Below the pieces are notes generated by a model. The model did no database searches. It saw only the letters and a program-made list of their open reading frames with translations, and was not told the DNA's origin. A stretch of 64,000 bases of DNA, taken from Morchella semilibera (taxonomy: Eukaryota; Ascomycota; Pezizomycetes; Pezizales; Morchellaceae). Of the stretch, positions 47,545 to 58,573 are shown in pieces. The stretch's first letter is position 1, and every line of letters begins with the position of its first letter. The position numbers and the translations under genes are program-made. Where the stretch lies: contig WBVU01000004.1 of assembly GCA_009192285.1 (NCBI GenBank), positions 806,001 to 870,000 on the forward strand, in the 5' to 3' direction.

Positions 47545-48129
47545 TTATGGTCTAAGCTGCAGAAAGCTCACCTTACTCGCGAACCCGATCCACTCGTCGA
47601 TTCCTCTGACAACACTATCATTGCTTTCGTCAGGAATAGCATCGTGACCCCAAATTGTAATCTCGTCGAAGGTACACAGTCCCTTGAAGATGTTCAGATC
47701 CACTCCCTCTTCAGAGCCCTCGTCATCATTTTGTGCCGAATTCTGGTCTTCGGGCTGTATCTTCTCCTCTGTAGCTTCGAGGATGTGGCCTATTCACAAA
47801 ATTTCAGTGATTACTTTTCGAGTGGTGACGGCATTGCAATGTAGTGATACCCTCATAGCCTTCAGGCACCGGAACCGATTTCCCAGCCAACTTCCTCCCT
47901 CGGAATGAGGCCGTTATTTGCTCTACAGAGACAAGAAGAAAATCAGTCTATGAGATATATCGAATAGAACACAATTAAGACCTCCAGGGATAACGTTACC
48001 ATCGTCCCCAGATATTTCCTTGACCACAACCCAATGTTTCTCTGTGGCATCTGTCGGACCTGTATACCTGATCTGGCACGGCAATAAATTGCATTTCGCT
48101 GGCTTTGACGACGTTTGAATCGATAGCAT
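47545..48129 (-). CDS. RNH203: Ribonuclease H2 subunit C
   Basis: Exons 48129-47982, 47922-47830 and 47789-47545 give 161 aa. MLSIQTSSKPAKCNLLPCQI is the typical fungal start (NLLPC-x-I), followed by ASFRGRKLAGKSVPVPEGYE, an acidic spacer, and LCTFDEITIWGHDAIP with GIDEWIGFASK at the end. RNase H2C is a non-catalytic subunit that with RNH202 stabilises the catalytic RNH201; the complex removes ribonucleotides from DNA and RNA/DNA hybrids. The second intron is short (40 nt) with a weak GTCACC donor; a GTAATC donor in the same phase is possible. The last codons may extend through another intron. A plus-strand open frame over this gene is a shadow. Confidence 0.85.
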
Positions 48130-50020
48130 TTTTTTCTCTCTCTCTCTCTTTTGTGAAGCGACAGTGTTGTAAGGTCTAGCGTACTTTTTTAAGGTTCACG
48201 CGATTCTTAGATTCTTCACGCGCGTAAGGTACGCACCTCTATCGCGAAATCTTGGCGTGCGCATGACGTCCCCGCCGTTTCAGGCAATTTTCGAGAAACC
48301 GCCTCCAAATTCTAGACCTAAAGCTAAGAGATAATCTTGCCGTATCTGGCTGGCGGTCCCGCATGTTTGTTTCGACGTCAATTCAGACTCTAAGGGATCG
48401 TCCCACGCTACAAGGTCAAGCCAGAAACCAGAGGCAAACCCCCACTATTTCTATGTACTATACATGTATCTAGCTATGTCTACCACGGCTGATCTAGTAA
48501 CATTAGATGTATCCGTAGTGCACCTGCACCCCCTCACTTCAATATGAAAAATACTGTAGCCCGCCTTGATCTAAAGAATGGACCTAAGCTACAAGAGTTT
48601 CTGGCTCTACCTGTTTCCCCCTTTATATGTATTTGTTCTGTACATGTATAGATACATGTAGGTTGCATTTAAAAGTTTGGGCACAGGATTAAGTACATAA
48701 CGAGTACGTGGCATCTACAACCCTTTCATCACACATTCTCACTCGCACCAGAACCCATTATAAGCAAACACACCAAACCTCACTTTTCGTTTGACATTCC
48801 ATATTATTTAGCGCAAAGGTTTCTATCTCTCTTAGTAACAATTCTAAAATCTATATATTGGTAGTTTAAGTATTCATTAATACCGCATGTAATTATAAGT
48901 GGTTGGTGAAATCATTGCAGGTGTCAAGATTGCGCTGTTGATTAATCGATACGTCTCTTGTATACAACCCGTAGACTATGACAAAATCTTACCTCTTAAC
49001 ATATAGGTACAATCATTTCTCTATCGAACGCCTCTCCACCCACCTCCATCCCAACAAAAAAAAAAAGAAATAAAACAATTTAGTATACTCCAGTACAATC
49101 TTGAACAGTACGTCTCTAGCCCCCCAGCCCCATCCCTATTATATTCCTCTTGGCTATATCTCCACGCGTTTATAGCAGAACTCTTGTATGCAAGTGCACG
49201 CCTTCTTGTCTAACTTGGTGACCCCAGTTTTCCCATCAATGCCTTGCATCTTGTATACCTGTTTATCCCAACCCTAGAAACCCGTCCCTATGATTATAGT
49301 TGCCTGGCTTTCCCTATGTCTGTGCCATTCCCATCCGTCGATCTTATATTTGTCCTTGTTAGGACTACGTTGTGGTTTAGGTGTAGCCCTATGCTGCGTA
49401 GACTATTTCCTTAGGGAACATTTGTTCTTTGAGTGTAGTTACAGGAGAGGCCTGTCTCCGCGTTAATTCCACTCTTTTGGTCATCAGTATATATATACCC
49501 TATCTACCAGTTCAGTTCTCCTCCTCTCAAAGATCATTTCTGATGGAAATATAGAGCATAAACAGACATCATCACGACGACATAGCTATCTGTCATACCT
49601 ACTCTGTAAACGATCCGGTGGTACATACTTATATTGCCATATAAAGTAAAAGACTTGTGCGCGCATGCGCCCCACGCGTGTGGACTAAGTTCAACCGCAA
49701 ACTCCTGTCTAAGACATCTAGGTGCAATGCTTAGAGCTAAGAGTGATCATCAGGGACTACCTCCCGAAGGGTTAAGGCTTGTGTGATATATGATTCACGC
49801 CCAATACAAGCGTCTTGTATGGGTACAAAACCTGTGTGTATCTACTATGTACTAGATTACATCCTTTTGCGCCCCGCAACCACGTACCGTGGAGAGAGGA
49901 TTTGTCTACCACTGTTCCATAACTCGCGGTTAAACGATAAAAAAGCCGGCAACAAAAGACTTAAGTGAAGAAGTACTCATCCCTCAAGAGCGTCGCTACC
50001 ATATTGGGCTTTCTCATCAC

Positions 50021-50093
50021 TGCTCCCACCAGGATTTGAACCTGTCGTGGTCATATGACGAAGCCCAGTGTATTACCACTAGGCCACGCCACG
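50021..50093 (-). ncRNA. tRNA-like sequence (possible tRNA relic or SINE head)
   Basis: Read on the minus strand it has a good A box (TGGCCTAGTGGTAA, 50086-50073) and B box (GGTTCAAATCC, 50042-50032) at the normal spacing, and a T-arm ACAGG-TTCAAAT-CCTGG with one mismatch. The acceptor arms (CGTGGCG against TGGGAGC) and D stem do not pair, and no standard anticodon can be assigned. So it is not a functional tRNA by eye; a tRNA pseudogene or the RNA polymerase III head of a SINE fits better. Confidence 0.5.
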
Positions 50094-51243
50094 ATACTTT
50101 TATTTGTGTTGTTGTAGTTTATGAGCCCCCCATTTGTGGAAAAATCAATCTCCTTGGCAACGCATCAAAACCAGAACTGAATTGCATCACAGGGCAATGA
50201 AATGTCTAACTGGCAGGAATGGGATTGGGGGAGCGGAGGGGGGATAACCAGAGTACATGTATACATGTATGTACCTGCTTGAGGCGGGGTGGTAGCCCCT
50301 GGTATGCAGGTACCCAAAAGCTCAGTACAAGTTGCCTCCCAGTGTCCCTCACTGCGCAATGATCACCAACCCCCAAAAGAAGAATCATAGTTTCTTATAG
50401 AGCCTCCGAATTCGTGAAACGTTTAATTAAGGGAAGCTATTAATTACAGTACTACACATACCAAACAACTAAAGAAATACCCCACCCGCCGCGATTTCTA
50501 AATGGGGGTCCTCTTTGTGGGGAATTGAATAGTCATCAGAGTTATCTAACCACTTATCAGTGCCGGTTTCCAATCTCAGCCAACAGCATTAATGGAATCT
50601 GACTAGCTTGCCGTCGATCAGCCTCGTTATCTGCCAGGAAACCCAACCCGCAGCATAATTCCCAATATATCTGAGCTTGTTATCATTAGGGACTGATATA
50701 AGGAGATGGGCTGTTATCCTATCAGTCCTCAATTGACGAGATACAGGGTGGAGGTCATGCAGATTCACGATATATCACTCGGTCCGGGAACCTGCAACCA
50801 CCAACATTGATACTATTATTATTATAGCGAATAAAAATGCCGGGTTACTATTTCAGACGTAGTATAATATAGGTTGCATGAAATTTGTTTATGAAGTACA
50901 TAATGCCTTGCGTGCTTATCAATGAGATGACCCCGTCGGCGGGAAACCGAGTGCACATACATGATCCAGAGCCCCATCCCCAAATATTGATATTGGCTGG
51001 CACATGCAATTGGGGGGGAGGGGGTTGTTGTTGGGGCCCAGTACATATCGGCCAACAAACCGGCTCGGCAATACCGGATCAACCTGGCACGCCCATGGGG
51101 GCCAGACCCTTGCGGAAAGGAACAACTATCACCCTTCAGCAGCTACAACAACATTCTTCTTCGTCCAAACACCCCACCAGCACCGCCTTCGGGGCATTTC
51201 CACGAATTACCGAAGATATTCCGGATCTAACCTTTGACATAAT

Positions 51244-51268
51244 GCTGCTGCTGCTGCTGCTGCTGCTG
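51244..51268 (+). repeat. (GCT)8 microsatellite
   Basis: Eight perfect GCT/CTG units, non-coding. More interrupted CAG/CAT units follow to about 51330. Confidence 0.85.
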
Positions 51269-51473
51269 GGTGATGATGCTCATGCTACTGCAGAACACAT
51301 GACAGTAGAGTAGAGTAGCAGCAGCAGCACGGGTATTTAAACGGCAAGTTCCAAGCGTTCGAAGATGATTCGCTGTCCATCGCAATCTTTTTGGTCTGTT
51401 TCATTATCTTTGCATGTACCTGTGTACGAGTAGGGTAAGTAGAGTAGGCTGCCTACATCCTACATGTATGACT

Positions 51474-51542
51474 CTGATAATACCCTACTCCTCTACTCTA
51501 CCATAAAAGGGTTTCGAGTAGAGTAGAGCAGAGTATTATCAG
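51474..51542. repeat. Imperfect hairpin built of AGAGTAG repeats
   Basis: Left arm 51474-51501 (CTGATAATACCC...) and right arm 51516-51542 (...GTATTATCAG) are inverted copies separated by 14 bases. The arms consist mostly of GAGTA/TACTC units; more such units occur at about 51306, 51428 and 51760. Confidence 0.6.
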
Positions 51543-53130
51543 CTTCATGTAGTAGCATAAATTACCACACGTAGAGCGTACACATGCATACACGTGTGTT
51601 AATATAAAATGTAGACAGAGTGAATATTACAGCATGAGGGTTGTATAATACGTAACTTGTGTACTCTCCATACTTTTTTTCTTTTCTTTTTTCTTCTTTT
51701 ACCCCAAGTGTGCTGTTGATTGTGTTGTTGTTGAAGAGAGAACTGGGCATGGGGCATCCAGTAGAGTAGAGAATATCAATCAATTCGATAGGAAGTTTAC
51801 CCCGTGAGCAGACCGCTCGCCTCGTTACCAAGCTTCCAGTCCGTTCGGTCCTCGCTTCGTACGGGAAAAACAATTAATTCCAAATGGAAAAAAAAAGAAT
51901 AATAATAATAAAACAAAAAAAAAAAAAGTCGAGGTTGACAGTACCTACATCCAACTGGGCACTTTACCACCTACATACATACATGTATGTACCTAAGTAA
52001 CATGTACCTCCGTTTCCTGATTCCCAGTGCATCGGGAGTCACTCCCCTTCTCCCCACAATCCCAGTTCGAAGCACATGCTTTCCCTCTCATCAAGGGGAG
52101 GCTATTCACGACTAACTAGACCCATTTAGGGATAGTCTAGGCTGAAGAGGTGTGATTTACCTCACCTTTCACGTGTTAATCAAACGAATATTCCGGTCAG
52201 TCAGGAAGGGAAGGGGGAATGGGATGGGCTGTGATAGGGCAGGGAGTAGCCGTACATACATAGGATAAGGATTCACAGCAGCAACAAGCAGGTCGGGTAG
52301 ACAAAGACAGCAAACGTGGGTGGAATTGGGAAAAGGATTATCCATAACCAAGAGGAGGGAGGGAGGGGAGGGATGCATGCAATGACGATGGATGGATGGA
52401 TGGGCCATAGCCATGGTCTATCTACAGACCATATCTTAACGGCCAGCCATGGGAGAAAGAGGCAGGGAGAGAGAGAGAGAGAGAGGGAGGGAAAGAGAGG
52501 GAAGAGGGAACGTGCAATTGAATTAAGTGGGCCGTTACGTTTCTCAGCTTCTGATATAATTGAAATCAAAGCTCCCTCCTCCTCCTCCTTGATTGCCCCC
52601 ATTCTTCCTCCTCTCATTCCTCCTCCATCTGAGCCTACAATTCACAAAAGTACAGACAGAATCTCTCCCTCCCTATTTCCCCCATTTTCGAGCGAGTGGG
52701 TGCGATTATCCCGATTCTTCCTCGATCCTCGTCGCTTTGTGCTCCCTCTTCCCCCCACCAGTGTGCACCGACGTTGACCACACACCCCCCCAGGCCCACC
52801 ACCCTCTCAAACATCAGTTCTCAGTTCCGGGGAACTTCTTGTTTGACACTGAAATTGGACGCAATAACCTTTATCCACCTTCTTTTTTTTTTTTTTTTAC
52901 GGTCCCCACGCCTGCTCGCTGTACCCCGTATTATAATTAATACGGCCTAGTTGTTGCCCGGTAATACTTTTTTTACGACAACGGACGGACGCACACGCCC
53001 CCCATATATAAGTGACGTTGATATAACATCATATATATAGACCTCCTTTCTTTCTTTCCTATTCGTGAATCAATAGAAACACATTTCCTCGTTTGTTCGG
53101 ATCTATATATTCACACTCTCCCCAATCTTA

Positions 53131-54241
53131 ATGGAGTCGGAAGTCCGGTCTCGTAGCGGCCTTTCACGTAAAGCCTTGCTTATCAATGGTAAGATATCTA
53201 CCCCCAAATATCCCTCCCCAATTCCATGTTTGCCCCACAAACCCACTAAACTGGAATCTGCGCAACAGAAATCCTCACCGAGCCCTCCCTCTACAAAGTC
53301 CTCGGCGTCACCAATCACGCAACCGACACCGAGCTACGCCGGCACTACCTAGACCGCAGCAAGATAGTCCACCCCGACAAGCTCCCTGCGCATGCCAACA
53401 GCACCGAGGCCTTCCAGCGACTCTCGCACGCCTACGAGATCCTGCGCAAGCCCAGCCTGCGAGCCCACTACGACCGTGAGGTCTCAAGAAGCTGGCTCAG
53501 CGGCGGCGGAGAACCCAGGGAGTTCTACTGTGGCGAGACAAGCTTCATCTCGGGTGACCAGACGTTCAGGGGCGCCGTGGTCAGCATACTGAATGAATTC
53601 CTCGATGGCGATTTCGGCCTTGTTAGGAAACTTCTGGGGGCCCTAAATAAGCAGTATCCGAGCTTGGTGAATGAGGAGGTTATTGGTATGCAGCCCAGTA
53701 CCTTTATGCATCTTTTTTTTTTCTTTTTTTTTCTTCTTCCCTGTTCTGTCTCACCCCCTCCCACATACGTATCTCTTCACAAAAACGGTGGGCGAATTGT
53801 AAATCTGACGAAGTCACAGTTGCCATTGAGCGCGCCTTCGGCCGCATCCGTGAGCTGATTCTCACCACACGCACTTACGCGCTACTGATCTCCATCGAGC
53901 TTGGGCGGATCCACCGCGTGCAGAAGAAGCTGCTCTCGCTCGGGTACTTTGACATTATCGGGCGGGTGCGGCTCACCATGCAGCTCGTGCGTGTCACGTT
54001 GGCGGTACCCGTCCGGATGGATCGCGCGCTGCAGCGCAAGGAGGAGCGCGAATGGCGGTCGAGGCAGGCTGGGTGGACTGCAGTCGGCGTCAAAGAACAT
54101 GCGAACAGCAGTGGCGCTTACCTGCTTAACGAGAAAATTAGCAGGGTGCTAGCGTTCATTGCGGGGGATAAGATGGAGGATGAAGAGGAGGATCGGGACT
54201 GGATGGGCAGGTTCTGGGGCGAACCTGCAAGGGCGGCATAA
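53131..54241 (+). CDS. J-domain (DnaJ-type) co-chaperone
   Basis: Exons 53131-53188, 53269-53685 and 53820-54241 give 298 aa. The J domain spans about residues 26-88: SLYKVLGVTNHATDTELRRH, the essential HPD at about 54-56 (KIVHPDKLP), and FQRLSHAYEILRKPSLRAHY. J proteins stimulate Hsp70 ATPase. Downstream, SILNEFLDGDFGLVRKLL and AIERAFGRIRELILTT begin a helical fungal C-terminal region (GRIHRVQKKLLSLGYFDIIG) I cannot assign to a named class. There is no Gly/Phe or zinc-finger region, so it is a type III J protein. No signal peptide; probably cytosolic or nuclear. Confidence 0.88.
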
Positions 54242-57200
54242 AGTGAGCTGCCAGATCAAGGCGTGGTTTGTTCACGCCTCTCTCTTTTTTATTTATTTTA
54301 CTGTTTGTTTACTTGCTGGGCTAGTTTTGTGTTATTTCTTCAATGCTTCTATTATTGGTTGTAGCTGGCATATATTGGTTGTGGCATATGGGGTAAGTTT
54401 GGGATGTTTGTTTCTTGTTCTGTTTGGGGGCTTGGGCGTAATTTCACAACCAAAAGATTTGTGGTATATAGATTGGTTTTTTTTTTTTTGCGAAGGGTTT
54501 TTTCTTCTCTAGGGCTTACGAAGTTACGACTTTCTTGGGAGGTTTCTGGGTGGGGTATAGCTGCAAAAGATGGGACGAAACGCTAGACGAGTGATGGTCT
54601 GTGCAGCAACGGAGGGTCCTCTATTCTATGTAGTGGTTAGCGGTGGGAAAAATCGGTTTTTTGCTCTTGAATAGCTTACTTACCTTCTGTCTCTCTCTCT
54701 CTCTCCATCTCATTCCCTAACTGATAAAGAAACCCCCCCCACTGAAAAAAATTTTCTTTCGGTGTGGAGCTATGTAGAAATGACTGCTCACGATGCACAC
54801 TCACTTTTGTTTTGTGTTGTGAGCATCAAACAACCACCGGATTGGTATTTTGTAGCGATTGGCCCATCGCCCTAGGGCTATGTATGAAATCGAGATGCAA
54901 TGATCTGGATTTCTGGGGTGCCTTAAAAAGCCTCTTGCCTCCTCCTCCTCCTTCCCCTATCTCAGCAAAAACCTTTTTGTTTTTTTTCCTTCTCGCGGAG
55001 GATATGGCACAATACTCCCCCAGGATTCTGACATGTCTTGGCAAGCCCGCCGTCACTCACTGATCTGATCTCTCAATCTCTCATATGACGTCGACGCCGT
55101 TCGCGCCGGCGGGCGCGCTAATTTCCATTACCTATTTCTTATGGACCTCTACTTCCGTGGAGGGAGGGTCGGCAGGTGTGGGTTTGCTTTGACATGTATT
55201 GCCGAAGGGGGAAAAGACAGAAAAGAAAAAGAAAAGAAGGAAAAAGAAAAAGAAAAAAACCAGGTCAAGGCCTCGGAGTAGTTTTGTAGATAGATATGTA
55301 GATAGATTATGAGTTGAGTGCCTGTAGATAAAATAAATACTCTGGGGTGTGGCACAGGGCGGGTCGGGTTTAGATGTGTGGAGGTTGTGTGTATGCGTGT
55401 GGGTGTGGGTGTGGGTGTGGGTAAGGGGTGTGGGGGGGGGGTGGTGGTTGACGGTCATGGGATGTCACTCGGGGTAACGAGGGGATGACCCGGTTCCTGG
55501 GCTGAGTGCGCAGGCAGCGCACCCTCAACAGGGCCCGGCTTTATTTAAGAGTGGGGAGGGATCGGCATATCGCTGTGATGATGCTGGCCCACCACATGTC
55601 ATTAATACCACTAATAAATGCGCTCGTTTATCTCCTTATATGCTTCTTAATTATACCCACATACTCACATGGGGTGAGCTGGTGCTGGTGGGTTGTCTGC
55701 TGGTTCCTGCGGTTGGAGACTGTGTATAATCTACAAGGCTCCGTTATTCAGTGAGCGAGCGGGTACGTCCTCACCTTGTCAACCCCCAATTTATTAGTTC
55801 ACTCGCTTGGTGCTGGAGCCTTGTACTAGCTTTACACTTGGTGTCTAGCAAGCGCGTTTGCGTGCAAGTGCATGTTTTATGTTGCCCGGCCTAGGCGAGC
55901 GATATCGTCAAGCTTAGGAAAGTAGTGGTGATTAAAATGTTAGACCATGATAGATCATCAAACACTGGATCTGCGTTTTTTGCATGTGATGATGGCTACA
56001 TGTAATACATAGGGCCAGTAAGTCTTCCTCGATAAGCTACATATTTCAAAAGAAAGCACTGAGTACTAATAGCTAGACAGAGAATGTTCGAACGCACACA
56101 CACATGATTATGACTGCGTCCGATGATGATGCGATAAAGACCGTTATAATAATACATGGTGGATATAATTGCTCATACCGTATGTATTCAACTCCCGGTG
56201 GGATCTGGCCGTTACGTTATAAACAAGGCTGCAGACCAACGGCTTTCCGTACAATGCATATCAGAAGGAGGAGGAGGAGGAGGAGAAGACGAAGTAGAAA
56301 TACATATAGGATCAGGAGGAGTAGGATTATCGGGTGCGTTGTTGGATGACAAGAGCTGCTGGCTGGCAGTTGAATGTTATTAAATAAGAAGCCCGTCTCT
56401 ATACTCCACATTACTACTTGGCTTGGGGCTAGATTGCCAACGCCAGATAACGTCCGATATATGCATGTATATACATAACTACATGTATTGTCACGTATCC
56501 AACATCGCGACAATATTCGCACTTTCCCGTACTGTGATAACGAAGGAATGCCCGGCATGGTGCAGCTTGAAGTTATGTATGTATGCAGAGTAAGTATGTA
56601 GGTACATGTAACCGGGCTAATGCATCATAAGAAATCATCCGGTTTTTCGAGTGCCATATCATGATCCTACCTCGACCGAGTGCTAGGATGTATACTTAAT
56701 GCTCGACCTCCAACCAGTGAAGCTGGTAAGTAGGCCCTCGGTGGGTAGCATCTAGACAGAAAGGACAAGCCAATATATACATGTAGGTACATACACCTGG
56801 ATAGTGTGCAGCGTATTAGTATTAGTAGTAGCAGCAGCAGTAGCAGTAGTAGCTAGCCGGTACCAACCGACCAATAATAGCCTGATTCTACAAGCAAGCA
56901 GCTGTTTAACCCCCAACACAGTGCAGTTTCGACTCTGATCAGTCCTATGTAAGGGGTGGCGGTTGTATGTATGTCCTGGGGAAGGATTAACTTGTACTGT
57001 ACTCAGGATTTCTAGTTTATCAGTGTCGAAATTACTTGGTAGCCCGCATCAACACAATTCTTCACATGTACTTTTAATTGACTGAAAAACATGTACCTTA
57101 TCGGGTCTATTGAGTTAGTATTATTATGTAGCAGCCAATCAGAGAGCGAAGATAGTAGTAATAATAATAAATAATAAATAATATAACCGATTACTACTCT

Positions 57201-57323
57201 TGTGTATCCTTTCAGTTAAACCCCCTGGCATCACGGGACTCGAGCCTCTCTCCCTTACACAACCAAACCCGGTCCAATCCAATCCAGTCCAAAACTCACT
57301 CCTCCCCGCCCCCCCGCAGAACT
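54242..57323. other. 3.1-kb intergenic region, no gene seen
   Basis: Contains a purine tract of AAAAG units (55210-55262), the GGGTGT repeat at 55391-55424, GGA repeats near 56264-56285, AGC/AGT repeats near 56820-56850, TACATGTA motifs near 56000, 56478, 56604 and 56779, and AATAAT repeats near 57156-57182. No recognisable coding frame. Confidence 0.5.
55391..55424 (+). repeat. GGGTGT tandem repeat
   Basis: About four to five GGGTGT units, G-rich on the plus strand, followed by a run of G near 55433. Non-coding. Confidence 0.7.
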
Positions 57324-58016
57324 ATGCAGACCACCTTCGTCCCCTTCCAACAGGCCCGCCGCTCCCGCTCCCGCTCCCTCTCACCCACCCCTGACTGGCG
57401 CCTCCAAAAGCCCTTCGGCGCAGGCCTATCCCGCCGCCCCGTCAAGTTTGTTCCCGCCTCCGACAACACCACCGCCGGCACCGACACCGCCTCCAAAACC
57501 CCCGCAAAATCCGGCACCGACATCTCCTCCCTCTACCTCTCCCTCGTTGGCCTCGCCCCTAGCCCGCCCCCTACCGCCTCCACACCCACACCCACGCCCG
57601 AAATCTGCCTCGACTGCTCCCTCCCCATCACCACCACCACCGCAGCACACGCCACCTCCACCGCGCACCTCTCCGCCCTCCCGCACGCCCACCCACCGCA
57701 CCCCTACGACCGCTCCTCAAAGGGCCTCAAGGTCCTCGTCTCCTCTGGGTGGGACCCCGACGCGCGCGTCGGCCTCGGGCCAGAGGGCGAGGGCATGCGC
57801 TACCCACTCAAGACGGTGCAGAAGGACGATAAGCTCGGCGTAGGACTCAAGGCGCGGCAGCAGCGGGGGGAGGCGCCGGCGAAGGTTGTGAAGCGGGAGG
57901 GTGTCAAGGAGGCGAGGAGACGGGAGGCGGCGGGGAAAAAGAGGAGGGGGCGGTTGATGGGGGAGTTGGGGGGCGGGGTTGATGTGGAGGAGGTGTTGAA
58001 TAGGAGGATGGAGTAG
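57324..58016 (+). CDS. G-patch domain protein with a CxxC...H zinc-finger-like motif
   Basis: Single exon, 230 aa. The N-terminus is Arg/Ser-rich (QQARRSRSRSLSPTPDWRLQ) with a KPFGAGLSRRPVKFV segment. A C2H2-like motif, CLDCSLPITTTTAAH...H, spans about 94-118. SHPPHPYDR-like HPPHPYDRSSKGLKV leads into a G-patch core: GWDPDARVGLGPEGEGMRY and DDKLGVGLKA at about 143-180. A basic tail follows. G-patch proteins usually activate DEAH helicases in RNA processing; this fungal architecture is known mainly as an uncharacterised G-patch protein. GC-rich and strongly C-biased at third positions, unlike its neighbours. The first ATG of the frame is taken as the start. Confidence 0.85.
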   Translation: MQTTFVPFQQARRSRSRSLSPTPDWRLQKPFGAGLSRRPVKFVPASDNTTAGTDTASKTPAKSGTDISSLYLSLVGLAPSPPPTASTPTPTPEICLDCSLPITTTTAAHATSTAHLSALPHAHPPHPYDRSSKGLKVLVSSGWDPDARVGLGPEGEGMRYPLKTVQKDDKLGVGLKARQQRGEAPAKVVKREGVKEARRREAAGKKRRGRLMGELGGGVDVEEVLNRRME

Positions 58017-58573
58017 ATAGGGAGGAATAGGGTCCCGGGGGGGGGGGGGAGTTTTAGAGGTTTTTATATAGGCGTTCCTCTTGCTTTGCTTTGCTTTGTT
58101 TCTTTTTGTTTTTTGGGTGTTGCTTTTCGTGGAATTATTAATAGAGAGCATAGGTTTTTAGTCCTTAAGACTGGGGTTTTTATCGGCTCCTATGATAATC
58201 ATCGCTGGGTAATTGTAGTGCTACGTCTGTCCGTAGGAGATATAAATATATAATAGTGATTGTTAGTGATTCTATATACCCCAACATTGACTTTTGTTTG
58301 GAGGATATGGCTGGCTTTGGTATTTACTAATGAACGACGGGGGCTATGGGAACTTTCCTTGAATCATAGCATATCACTCGGAGGTATACTCTGATATCAT
58401 GGACCATCAATGTCAAGTGCCAGGGAAGGAGCATCACATATAATATATCTACAAATACACCACAAGTAGTACGTTTCTCGTCTATACGAAGGAATCTTTT
58501 GCGAAGAGTATCGCTCTGTTCAGAAGAATAAATCAACAGAAGCTATTTAATTTCAAACCAGAAACATTTTGCC
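58017..58573. other. Convergent 3' flanks
   Basis: 557 bp between the G-patch gene and RPN1 stops. G11 tract near 58039, AT-rich afterwards. No coding content. Confidence 0.5.

Larger units (their letters stand above)
48130..53130. other. 5-kb gene-free region rich in simple repeats
   Basis: RNase H2C promoter on the left, J-protein promoter on the right. In between: dense TACATGTA motifs (near 48465, 48642, 48653, 50256, 51464 and 51970), a tRNA-like sequence at 50021-50093, (CTG)n at 51244, AGAGTAG repeats and a hairpin at 51300-51770, GGAT and GA repeats near 52388 and 52470. No gene recognised. Confidence 0.5.

Noticed and set aside
47473-47844. 123-codon plus-strand open frame
   Set aside because: It is the antisense shadow of RNase H2 subunit C, whose conserved motifs (GRKLAGKSVPVPEGYE, TFDEITIWGHD) are on the minus strand over the same bases.
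50885-51313. 142-codon frame with poly-Leu tail
   Set aside because: Low-complexity translation of a CTG microsatellite and Gly/Trp-rich DNA; only the INEMTPS segment is of interest and is reported as a weak finding.
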